NCBI GenBank assembly: GCA_023430545.1
Contig: JAEZAF010000136.1
Span: forward strand, 1 to 27,804
Length of the DNA: 27,804 bases
Direction: 5' to 3'
Source of the DNA: Chloroflexota bacterium
GTDB taxonomy: Bacteria; Chloroflexota; Anaerolineae; Aggregatilineales; Phototrophicaceae
Made by a program: the position numbers and the translations under genes. Shown one piece after another: positions 1 through 6,780 of the stretch (position 1 is its first letter; each line of letters starts with the position of its first letter). The notes below the pieces were generated by a model, which ran no database searches, was not told where the DNA came from, and worked only from the letters and a program-made list of their open reading frames with translations.

Positions 1-217
1 CTGAGCGCGGGGAACAAGCATCCAGAGCCTAAAGTCAACAGTCGTTAGTCCCTGGCTAATCACTAATGACTAAGAGCAAATAGCTGAGATGTACTAAGCC
101 CCGCCGGTCGGCTGCCGTTATCGAGCCTCGAAGGTCATGCAGTTACTTCGTAACTGGTGACGAACTGCGGTGGCACCACGAGTCGCGCCCCCTCGTCCGC
201 AGACGAGCAGGGCGTTT
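1..217 (+). promoter_or_regulatory. T-box riboswitch leader of aspS
   Basis: Transcription-attenuating T-box leader. Seen directly: the antiterminator 5' arm TGCGG (166-170), the seven-base T-box bulge TGGCACC (171-177) and ACGAG (178-182) pair with CTCGT (192-196) and CCGCA (197-201). The competing terminator pairs CGCCC (186-190) and CTCGTC (192-197) with GACGAG (202-207) and GGGCG (210-214), followed by TTT. A stem-III-like hairpin, AGTTAC/GTAACT, lies at 141-155. The bulge UGGC would pair with an uncharged tRNA ending GCCA, so discriminator G73, as in tRNA-Asp and tRNA-Asn. Stem I and the specifier codon are not placed with confidence; GAC at 68-70 is one candidate, and the leader may begin before the window. 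Confidence 0.88.
186..217 (+). terminator. T-box intrinsic terminator
   Basis: Stem of CGCCC plus CTCGTC pairing GACGAG plus GGGCG, with loop CGCA and a short T-run at 215-217. It shares bases 192-197 with the antiterminator, so the two folds exclude each other. Just downstream, GGAGG at 226-230 is the aspS ribosome-binding site. Confidence 0.85.
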
Positions 218-239
218 GATTCTCTGGAGGTGCAGTACC

Positions 240-1601
240 ATGCAAGTTGAAATTCCCCCTTCCGCAGTGCCGCAGACGCCAGCCTCGCAGCGTGTGTGGT
301 CGTCGCAGTTGAGTCAGCATGTCGGAGAGCGCGTGCGCGTATCCGGTTGGCTGCACCGCCTGCGACAGTTGAGCACTGTCAGCTTCCTCATCCTGCGAGA
401 CGGCAAAGGCCTGATGCAGATCGTGATCGAGGACGCCGAACTGTCCGCAGAGCTTGGCAGGCTCTACCATGAGTCGGTGCTGACGGTGACCGCAACCGTC
501 GTTGCCAGTCCGCAGGCCCCCGGCGGAGTCGAACTCCATCAGCCGGAAGTTGAGGTACTGTCAGCGGCCAGCACACCGCCGCCGTTTGACCTGTTCCGTC
601 CAGCGCTGAATGCACAGCTTCCGACACAGCTTGATTATGCGGCGCTGTCCCTGCGACATCTACAGCGCCGCGCCGCCGCCCGGATTGCTGCTGCATCCAT
701 GGCAGGATTTCGAAACACATTACAGTCGCAGGATTTTGTCGAGATCCAGACGCCGAAGATCGTCGCCAGTGCCACCGAAAGCGGTGCGAATGTCTTCACC
801 ATCGACTACTTCGGCACACCAGCCTATCTGGCGCAGAGTCCGCAGTTTTACAAGCAGATGATGGTCGGCGTGTTCGAGCGCGTGTTTGAAGTCGGGCCGG
901 TCTTCCGGGCAGAGCCGCACAGCACCCCCCGCCATCTGAACGAATATGTGTCGATGGATGCCGAGTTCGGTTTTATCGAAAATCATCAGACCGTGATGCA
1001 GATGCTGACTGAGGTGCTGCGCGGCATGCTCGACGCCATCCAGTCACAGGCCGGGGATGCACTGGCACTGGTTCGGGCTGCGCAGCCCGAACTTTCACTG
1101 CCGCTGATGCCACACACCGTCCCGGTGATTCACTTTGCCGATGCGATGGAGCTGATTTACCGCGAAACCGGTGAGGATGCCCGTCACGAGCCGGACTTCG
1201 CGCCTTCGCATGAGCGCTGGCTCGGCGCGTGGGCGCTGAAAGAGCATCAGTCCGACTTCCTGTTTGTTGAAGGCTACCCGATGGTCAAGCGGCCCTTCTA
1301 TACCCATCCCGACCCGGCCCGTCCGGACTACTCCAACAGCTTCGACCTGCTGTTTCGCGGTGTCGAGATGGTCACCGGCGGACAGCGCCTCCACCAGTCC
1401 GCGGATTATCAGGCGGCGCTGGCACGTCATGGCCTCTCACCGGAAGCTTTCGCCGGTTATCTGGCCGCGTTCGAATTCGGGATGCCGCCGCATGGTGGCT
1501 TCGCCATCGGTCTGGAGCGTTGGGTGTCGCGCCTGCTGAATATCGCCAATGTGCGCGAAGTGACACTGTTCCCCCGTGATTTAGAGCGCCTCACACCGTA
1601 G
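240..1601 (+). CDS. aspS: Aspartyl-tRNA synthetase, archaeal type (AspRS2)
   Basis: Class II aminoacyl-tRNA synthetase that charges tRNA with aspartate in the cytoplasm. It has 453 residues, the compact archaeal-type size, lacking the bacterial insertion domain of the roughly 590-residue enzyme. An OB-fold anticodon domain lies at about 20-110 (GWLHRLRQL near 36-44). The motif 2 region has FRAEPHSTPRHLNE at 222-235, and motif 3 IGLERW is near 423-428 in the C-terminal block ending in FPRDLERLTP. The ATG at 240 is chosen because GGAGG sits nine bases upstream; the frame extends back to a TTG at 216, but that falls at the terminator T-run. The family includes both discriminating and non-discriminating enzymes; H39 and the Pro-containing loop near 91-96 point to a non-discriminating form that also makes Asp-tRNA(Asn) (inference). 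Controlled by the T-box leader. Confidence 0.95.
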   Translation: MQVEIPPSAVPQTPASQRVWSSQLSQHVGERVRVSGWLHRLRQLSTVSFLILRDGKGLMQIVIEDAELSAELGRLYHESVLTVTATVVASPQAPGGVELHQPEVEVLSAASTPPPFDLFRPALNAQLPTQLDYAALSLRHLQRRAAARIAAASMAGFRNTLQSQDFVEIQTPKIVASATESGANVFTIDYFGTPAYLAQSPQFYKQMMVGVFERVFEVGPVFRAEPHSTPRHLNEYVSMDAEFGFIENHQTVMQMLTEVLRGMLDAIQSQAGDALALVRAAQPELSLPLMPHTVPVIHFADAMELIYRETGEDARHEPDFAPSHERWLGAWALKEHQSDFLFVEGYPMVKRPFYTHPDPARPDYSNSFDLLFRGVEMVTGGQRLHQSADYQAALARHGLSPEAFAGYLAAFEFGMPPHGGFAIGLERWVSRLLNIANVREVTLFPRDLERLTP

Positions 1602-1618
1602 AATTAACGTCATCAGCG

Positions 1619-1660
1619 ACACGCAGGGGATGCCGACAGGCCGTCCCCTGTGTTTGTTTT
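1619..1660 (+). terminator. Terminator after aspS
   Basis: ACGCAGGGGA (1621-1630) pairs with TCCCCTGTGT (1644-1653) with one G-U pair, followed by TTGTTTT. It ends the aspS transcript 18 bases after the stop codon. Confidence 0.8.
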
Positions 1661-1699
1661 CGTTGTTTATGCCTTACGGCTTCAGGATAAAGCGACCTT

Positions 1700-2065
1700 A
1701 TGCAGATTGATTTCCAGCGCTTGGCCCCCGTGATCATCTCGATTCTGATCATTATCAGCATCGCCATTCTGCGCCAGTATTCCAGGACCTTCGCCGCGAT
1801 TGCCGCCACCATGCCGATCAATATTCCGCTGGGGCTGTGGATCGTCTATTCAGGTGAAAAAGGCGATGCCGCAGCGACCGCCGCGAATATGGCGGATTTC
1901 AGCTTTGCCGTCACCATCAACATGATCCCGACCGTCTTCTTCGCGCTGGTGGTGTGGTTCGCCTTCCGTGCCGGATGGACTCTCGTCCCAGCGCTGCTGG
2001 TCGGATACGCGGCATGGGCGGTGACGCTCGCCATCAGTATGCTGATTCGCGGCTGGCTCGCCTAG
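1700..2065 (+). CDS. Small four-helix membrane protein, GlpM/DUF3147-like
   Basis: Function not recognised. The 121-residue protein has about four hydrophobic segments, near residues 8-24, 31-50, 70-90 and 95-117, with almost no soluble part. The layout, with SGEKGD followed by a threonine/alanine-rich stretch in a central loop, resembles the small GlpM/DUF3147 membrane family, but that is a weak resemblance judged by eye. It lies after the aspS terminator, so it is probably transcribed separately. Only a weak AGGA-like site is visible upstream of the ATG. It converges on the GntR gene, six bases from its stop. Confidence 0.7.
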   Translation: MQIDFQRLAPVIISILIIISIAILRQYSRTFAAIAATMPINIPLGLWIVYSGEKGDAAATAANMADFSFAVTINMIPTVFFALVVWFAFRAGWTLVPALLVGYAAWAVTLAISMLIRGWLA

Positions 2066-2071
2066 TCCGTC

Positions 2072-2743
2072 TCAGCCATGCATCGCCAGCCAGCGGACAA
2101 TCTCCTTACGATCCTCGCGGATGCGATCCGCCAGCACCTGACGCGACTCGTGTGAATCTGCGAACTTGATCATGCCCAGAAGCTGATCGTAGGCGTCGAG
2201 GCGTTCCAGCCGCTCATCAGGGCTGCGCGGGCGGTTGAACTCGTATTCGATCTCCATCAGGCACACAAAATTACGCAGGCGTTCCAGAATCTGACGCGTA
2301 AACGGGCGATCAGCCGACTCCGCGATTTCGGCATGAAAGCGCATCAGGGCGTGCCAGCTTTCCAGCCATCGATTCTCCGAAAGCGATTCACGGGCTGCCT
2401 GCAAAGGTGGCCGCAGCCGTTCCAGCGCTTCGGCCCGCGTGATATGATTAGCCATGGCTTCGAAGGCTTCACTTTCGAGCAGCGCCCACAGATCGAAGAT
2501 CTCTTCGGCTTCGTCAGCGGTGAAGGAACGCACAAACACACCACGCCGCGCTGCTCGTGCGACCCACCCTTCCTGCTCCAGCAGCCACAGGGCATCACGG
2601 GCGGTACTCTGGCTGACACCCATCTCGTGCGAGATCCCCAGTTCGGTGAGTCGTTCGCCGCTGGTATAAATCCCGTCACCGATGGCGCGGCGAAGCTGGG
2701 CGGCGATGTCATGCGCACGCGGTGGCTCGGAGGCTGAGGTCAT
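2072..2743 (-). CDS. GntR family transcriptional regulator (FCD/FadR type)
   Basis: DNA-binding transcription factor of 223 residues. The N-terminal winged helix-turn-helix spans about residues 10-72, with the typical RLTELGISHEMGVSQSTARDAL recognition region and wing ARRGVFV. An all-helical FCD-like effector domain runs from about 78 to 215. Residues such as RFHAEIAESADR fit the FCD fold, which often binds small carboxylates through a metal. The ATG at 2743 is preferred over an upstream start at 2782 because GGAAGGGA lies just upstream and the extra residues are not family-like. It is divergent from the membrane protein at 2850, and an inverted repeat in the shared region may be its operator. 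The ligand cannot be predicted. Confidence 0.92.
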   Translation of the reverse strand: MTSASEPPRAHDIAAQLRRAIGDGIYTSGERLTELGISHEMGVSQSTARDALWLLEQEGWVARAARRGVFVRSFTADEAEEIFDLWALLESEAFEAMANHITRAEALERLRPPLQAARESLSENRWLESWHALMRFHAEIAESADRPFTRQILERLRNFVCLMEIEYEFNRPRSPDERLERLDAYDQLLGMIKFADSHESRQVLADRIREDRKEIVRWLAMHG

Positions 2744-2785
2744 GAAGACTTCCCTTCCTGTTGGGCAAAAGCCGTTTGGCAAAAA

Positions 2786-2839
2786 CTGTCTGACGAAGTG
2801 ATCGATAAATCTGCTCTATACACGATGATTGTCAGATAG
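2786..2839. repeat. Inverted repeat between divergent genes, possible GntR operator
   Basis: CTGTCTGAC at 2786-2794 and GTCAGATAG at 2831-2839 are inverted copies matching at 8 of 9 bases. They bracket the region between the GntR gene and the divergent membrane protein, where autoregulatory operators of this family often lie. A -10-like TATACA is at 2817-2822. The assignment is inferred from position only. Confidence 0.35.
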
Positions 2840-2849
2840 GCTGTTCCTG

Positions 2850-3323
2850 ATGATGCCTGATGATTATGCACCAGAACAACCAAAGACGGCGAATAGCGGA
2901 CGGTCACCGGGCGATCATATCTGGCTGCGCGGCGGGGTGGTGCTGTGGGGTGTCATCACTTTTGTGTGGATGGCCCCGGAGGATGACTCGGTACTGCCGC
3001 CGGTGCTGCTTGGGCTTTGGCTGAGCGCACTGCTGGTGCTGTGGCTGACATCCCGGCTGGCGCTCCGACCGTCCCGCCTCGTGACAGCGGCGGTCGGTTT
3101 GGTGGCTGGTCTGATGATCGGTGCGGGCACCGGTCCGTGTGCGGTCCTGCTGATGGTTGTCAAGAACGCACGGCATGGACATCTGTATCCCGATTATCCG
3201 CCGGATGTGCTGCTGGATACGCTGGCACGAATGCCGCACTGGGCGCTGGCGGGTGGGCTGATAGGAATCGGCATCATCTGCTTCCGGTGGGCGGCACGAC
3301 GCGGACCAGCATCCCCTGTGTAA
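2850..3323 (+). CDS. Hypothetical membrane protein
   Basis: Not recognised. It has about 157 residues. After a polar N-terminus there are roughly four transmembrane helices: around GVVLWGVITFVWM, VLLGLWLSALLVLWL, a glycine-rich segment with LVAGLMIGAGTGPCAVLLMVV, and a last one near the C-terminus (ALAGGLIGIGIICFRWA). The ATG at 2850 is chosen (another follows at 2853); the frame also extends to a TTG at 2829, but no ribosome-binding site supports it. It is divergent from the GntR regulator and may be its target (inference). Confidence 0.65.
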   Translation: MMPDDYAPEQPKTANSGRSPGDHIWLRGGVVLWGVITFVWMAPEDDSVLPPVLLGLWLSALLVLWLTSRLALRPSRLVTAAVGLVAGLMIGAGTGPCAVLLMVVKNARHGHLYPDYPPDVLLDTLARMPHWALAGGLIGIGIICFRWAARRGPASPV

Positions 3324-3326
3324 AGA

Positions 3327-3353
3327 AAAAGACTCCCGATTTGGGAGTCTTTT
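3327..3353. terminator. Bidirectional terminator between membrane gene and recA
   Basis: Perfect 11-base stem AAAAGACTCCC (3327-3337) and GGGAGTCTTTT (3343-3353) with loop GATTT. It carries A-rich and T-rich flanks, so it can end both the plus-strand membrane gene and minus-strand recA. Confidence 0.88.
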
Positions 3354-3390
3354 GTCATTCGTTCAGACCGAACCGGCAAAACCGGATTTG

Positions 3391-4512
3391 TTACTCGTCC
3401 AGTCCCAGCGGCATTTCCGCATCGTCATCGGCTGCCCCGCCGCTGACAACGGTCGCACCAAGTGAACTCTGCTCACGGATGAGCTGCTCGATTTCAAGCG
3501 CGACTTCCGGATTCTCCCGCAGGAACACCTTGGCATTCTCGCGGCCCTGACCGAGCAGGCCGTCGTTATAGCGGAAGAATGCGCCACGCTTCTCGATGAT
3601 GCCCAGATCGACACCCAGGTCCACGATTTCGCCGGACTTGCTGATCCCGCCTTCGTAGAACATAATGTCGAACTCCGCCTCGCGGAACGGAGCCGCGACC
3701 TTGTTCTTGGTGACCTTCACCTTGGTGCGGTTACCGACGGTCTCACCACCGACCTTGATCGCCTGCACGCGGCGGATGTCCATACGGACGCTGGCATAGA
3801 ATTTCAGCGCACGGCCACCCGGCTGTGTTTCCGGGGAGCCGTAAATGATGCCGACCTTCTCGCGGATTTGGTTGGTGAACAGCACCGAGACATTCGACTG
3901 CTTGATGGCACCCGCCAGCTTGCGCAGCGCCTGACTCATCAGACGTGCCTGCAAACCGACATGGCTGTCGCCCATTTCGCCTTCGATTTCAGCACGCGGG
4001 ACCAGCGCGGCCACACTGTCGATTACGATCACATCCAGCGCACCGGAGCGCACCAGCATTTCCGTGATTTCCATCGCCTGCTCGCCGGTATCGGGCTGAG
4101 AGATGTACAGCCGGTCAAGATCGACCCCGATGCGTGCTGCATAGGTCGGGTCGAGCGCGTGTTCCATGTCGATGAAGGCCGCCATACCGCCGCGCTTCTG
4201 CGCTTCAGCAACCACGTGCAGACACAGCGTCGTCTTACCGGAAGATTCCGGCCCGTAGATCTCAGCAATACGGCCCTTCGGGATACCACCGATGCCGAGC
4301 GCGATATCCAGCGTCAGTGATCCGGTCGGCAGTGCATCAACGGTCATGTGTGCCGCTTCACCCAGACGGATGATCGTGCCATCACCGAAGCGCTTGGTGA
4401 TATCACTCAGCGCAGACTCAAGCGCTTTCTGACGGCCTTCATCTGCCTGATGACCATTGCGGGTGGCGAACAGACCGTCGTCCTCGCCCTTGGTAGCTTT
4501 TCTCTTTGCCAT
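3391..4512 (-). CDS. recA: Recombinase RecA
   Basis: ATP-dependent DNA strand-exchange protein, which also triggers LexA-type repressor cleavage when filamented on single-stranded DNA. It has 373 residues. The Walker A motif GPESSGKTT is at 87-95, the catalytic Glu lies in DMEHALD (115-121), and the Walker B strand VIVIDSVAAL is at 161-170. The L2 region follows with FTNQIREKVGIIYG and PGGRALKFYASVR. An extension of about 25 residues precedes the conserved core, and the C-terminus is acidic, as usual. The ATG has GAAAGAGAG upstream. It is monocistronic, bounded by a terminator at 3327-3353 and its own promoter at 4608-4636, which contains a LexA-like box. Confidence 0.98.
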   Translation of the reverse strand: MAKRKATKGEDDGLFATRNGHQADEGRQKALESALSDITKRFGDGTIIRLGEAAHMTVDALPTGSLTLDIALGIGGIPKGRIAEIYGPESSGKTTLCLHVVAEAQKRGGMAAFIDMEHALDPTYAARIGVDLDRLYISQPDTGEQAMEITEMLVRSGALDVIVIDSVAALVPRAEIEGEMGDSHVGLQARLMSQALRKLAGAIKQSNVSVLFTNQIREKVGIIYGSPETQPGGRALKFYASVRMDIRRVQAIKVGGETVGNRTKVKVTKNKVAAPFREAEFDIMFYEGGISKSGEIVDLGVDLGIIEKRGAFFRYNDGLLGQGRENAKVFLRENPEVALEIEQLIREQSSLGATVVSGGAADDDAEMPLGLDE

Positions 4513-4607
4513 GCGATTTGTCTCTCTTTCGGCCTGGATTTACGGTCTCTGAAGCACGGTGATCGTCGTAAACTTGTGCCTGATTTTGCGATTTTTACAG
4601 ACTCACT

Positions 4608-4636
4608 ATGATAGCACGAACGTTCTAAAATCACAA
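4608..4636 (-). promoter_or_regulatory. recA promoter with LexA-like (SOS) box
   Basis: On the minus strand: -35 TTGTGA (4636-4631), a 17-base spacer and -10 TATCAT (4613-4608) with an extended TGC. The spacer holds AGAAC-GTTC-GTGCT (4626-4613), an imperfect palindrome close to the Gram-positive SOS box form GAAC-N4-GTTC; a perfect GAACGTTC palindrome lies inside it at 4618-4625. The first 15 bases recur in the promoter at 8043. LexA control is inferred; no lexA gene is in the window. Confidence 0.7.
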
Positions 4637-4757
4637 GCGCTTATTGTCAGTCTGCATTCTCTCTAAGCATTAATTTTACCAGACATTTTGGCTTTATACT
4701 GAGGATAGAGATGATCTGTTTTTATCACTGTCTGTTCTATTGTATGAAAGCCTCTGA

Positions 4758-5408
4758 ATGTACAAAGTCGTTGAACCTAACCTGTCCGTCTACACCCTGA
4801 CCAGACGCATCCCGGATAAGCGCCACTTCATCCACCACCGCCGCACCATGTCACTGATCAGCCGCGAAATCGAAAATGCCAGCATCCTCGATCGTGCGCA
4901 TAACCGGATCTTTGCTGGTTTTCAGGTCATGAGCAAATTTCTGCCACAGCAGAAGCGCTATGAGCAGCTCGCTGCCCGTGCCGAAAGTGTCTACGTGTTC
5001 GGTATCATGGATGTCATCCCGCCTCCCATCCCCAACGTGACCTATATCCAGCTTGACCCGCATGCGCAGTTAGCGAAAGAATGGTTCCTGATCTCTTACG
5101 GCGATTCGTTTATGAGTACGCTGGCAACTGAGGAACAGTCCACGCTGGATATGCCGGACGACGAGCGCATTTTTCACGGTGCATGGACGTTCGACGGGGA
5201 GATGGTCGAGATCCTGAATGACTGGCTGAGCAGCGCCGTCAATGCCCTGCCGCTGCACATCGATCCCGGCCAGCGCAATGCTGTTCGACAGATCGACATC
5301 ATGAGTCACATCATGGGGCGTATGACACGCTATCTCGGCACAGCAGACAGTCCGGTCGTCGCTCAGGAACTTGAACGATCCATGCAGGCAGCAGTGAAAG
5401 AGAACTGA
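4758..5408 (+). CDS. DICT sensory domain protein
   Basis: 216-residue soluble protein. Residues about 30-150 resemble the DICT domain (found with diguanylate cyclases and two-component proteins): SLISREIENASI, then FAGFQVMSKFLPQQKRYEQLAARAESVYVFG, and a strand ending in YIQLDPHAQLAKEWFLIS. No GGDEF, kinase or helix-turn-helix domain is attached, and the remaining C-terminal residues are a helical tail of unknown role. The assignment rests on remembered family pattern, so it is moderate. The ATG at 4758 lacks a strong ribosome-binding site; a second Met at 4848 is possible. It is divergent from recA across 245 bases, so it may share control with it, and it ends 21 bases from the convergent RNase Z stop. 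Confidence 0.7.
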   Translation: MYKVVEPNLSVYTLTRRIPDKRHFIHHRRTMSLISREIENASILDRAHNRIFAGFQVMSKFLPQQKRYEQLAARAESVYVFGIMDVIPPPIPNVTYIQLDPHAQLAKEWFLISYGDSFMSTLATEEQSTLDMPDDERIFHGAWTFDGEMVEILNDWLSSAVNALPLHIDPGQRNAVRQIDIMSHIMGRMTRYLGTADSPVVAQELERSMQAAVKEN

Positions 5409-5429
5409 CCTCTCGCGCAGACGTGTGTG

Positions 5430-6440
5430 TTAGTGATCCTGCGGGAGTGAAGACTCTTCTTCCGCAGGTAACTCGTCGGGATTGTCCACCAGCGTTACCG
5501 GAGCCGTCTTTTTGAAGGCCCCTTCACCGCGCCGGATCTCGAAATGATCGAAATCACGCACGACGTAAGTATTAGGGAAGATCGAGCGTGCTTCTTCGAC
5601 AATATCGCGTTCGCGGTAGCGGCGGGACAGATGATTCAGCAGCAGGGTGCGCACGCCGCAGTCCAGCGCCAGCTGTGCGGACTGTTTGGCCGTCAGATGC
5701 CCGAAGGCCCGTGCTTCCTGCGCCTCACTTTCGAGAAAGGTCGCCTCAATTACCAGCGCATCCGCCCCGGCAGCATGCTGGCGCAGATTATCCGTGCGGC
5801 CTGTATCCCCCACCACCACCAGCTTCGCGCCGGGGATTTCATCCCCCAGCACCATCTCCGGTGTGATCACGCGGCCATCGTCCAGTGTGACCGTCATCCC
5901 CTTCACCAACTGACCGCGCTGCGGTCCAGCCGGGACGCCGAGTGCCACGGCTTTTTCCACCAGAAACGGAAAGTGCGAGTGCTGCTGGAAGATGAAGCCA
6001 AAATTCCCTGCGCCGCGATGCGTGACTGGAAAAGCGTTTACCTGAAAGGCGTCGCTCGCGAGAATGGGACCAGGGGCCAGTTCATACAGTTTGATGCGTG
6101 TGGGCTGCACCTCATTGCGGAAAACAACCTGAGTCAGCAGCGCGTCAATACGATCGAGCGCACTGCGCCCACCATAAATCTCGAGATTATCGATTTCTTC
6201 CCATCGCATGAAACTGGAAACCAGCCCGCCGAGGCCGAGGATATGATCGAGATGGGCATGAGTCAGCAGGACTCGGTTCAGGCGCTTGTAACCGATGCCG
6301 CTGCGCAGGATCTGCCGCTGCGTGCCTTCGCCGCAGTCCACCAGAAAACGTGCCTCACCTGCCAGCACCGCCAGCGAGGACAGACCTCGATGGATCGAAG
6401 GTGCAGCAGCCGATGTACCGAGAAAGACAACCTCAAACAT
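5430..6440 (-). CDS. rnz: Ribonuclease Z (tRNA 3'-processing endonuclease)
   Basis: Zinc-dependent metallo-beta-lactamase-fold nuclease that trims the 3' trailer of tRNA precursors. It has 336 residues, near the usual 300-330. The N-terminus FEVVFLGTSAAAP is typical of the family. The metal motif THAHLDH (60-66) gives H61, H63, D65 and H66, and later ligands are in FPVTHRG, VVGDTGRT, GHLTAKQSA and LLNHLSRRY. The C-terminus carries a charged tail ending EEESSLPQDH. The ATG at 6440 is preferred, with GAGAGGAAG upstream; a TTG at 6482 would add 14 residues unlike the family. Confidence 0.95.
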   Translation of the reverse strand: MFEVVFLGTSAAAPSIHRGLSSLAVLAGEARFLVDCGEGTQRQILRSGIGYKRLNRVLLTHAHLDHILGLGGLVSSFMRWEEIDNLEIYGGRSALDRIDALLTQVVFRNEVQPTRIKLYELAPGPILASDAFQVNAFPVTHRGAGNFGFIFQQHSHFPFLVEKAVALGVPAGPQRGQLVKGMTVTLDDGRVITPEMVLGDEIPGAKLVVVGDTGRTDNLRQHAAGADALVIEATFLESEAQEARAFGHLTAKQSAQLALDCGVRTLLLNHLSRRYRERDIVEEARSIFPNTYVVRDFDHFEIRRGEGAFKKTAPVTLVDNPDELPAEEESSLPQDH

Positions 6441-6780
6441 GGATAGTGATGGCTTCCTCTCCGGTGGGTCAGGAAACAGCAAACAGGGGCAGCGTGTGGA
6501 TCAATACAGCGGATCATCGCCGCATCGCTCACGCATTGTAAAGGACAGTGTATCGAGTTGCTACGATTAAATTTACAATTCGGCATCGGTGCTGTAGACT
6601 ACCATCGGAAATTTTACTGTAAAGGCCACCTGACACCCGGCATCTGGTACCCGGTAACTGGCAAACTGCCAACTGGCAGCCATCAGCCGGAAGCCGCTAT
6701 CTGACAGCCGCCGCTGTACATTCACGGGCAGCGTTGTAAAGTTGCACTATCAATGCATTTAGAAAGAGTGAGATTACATA
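6441..6780. other. Divergent intergenic region with repeated TGTAAAG motifs and low-complexity tract
   Basis: A 340-base gap without a gene, between RNase Z (leftward) and the DsbA-like gene (rightward). TTGTAAAGG (6536-6544), CTGTAAAGG (6617-6625) and TTGTAAAG (6734-6741) recur, and TTTACTGTAAA (6613-6623) is an odd palindrome. From about 6629 to 6720 there is a degenerate tract of CTGACA/CTGGCA-like words. I see no RNA gene. Confidence 0.5.

Noticed and set aside
5544..6446. 300-residue ORF opposite RNase Z
   Set aside because: It is a shadow of the RNase Z gene, which has full family motifs; the opposite frame shows no domain.
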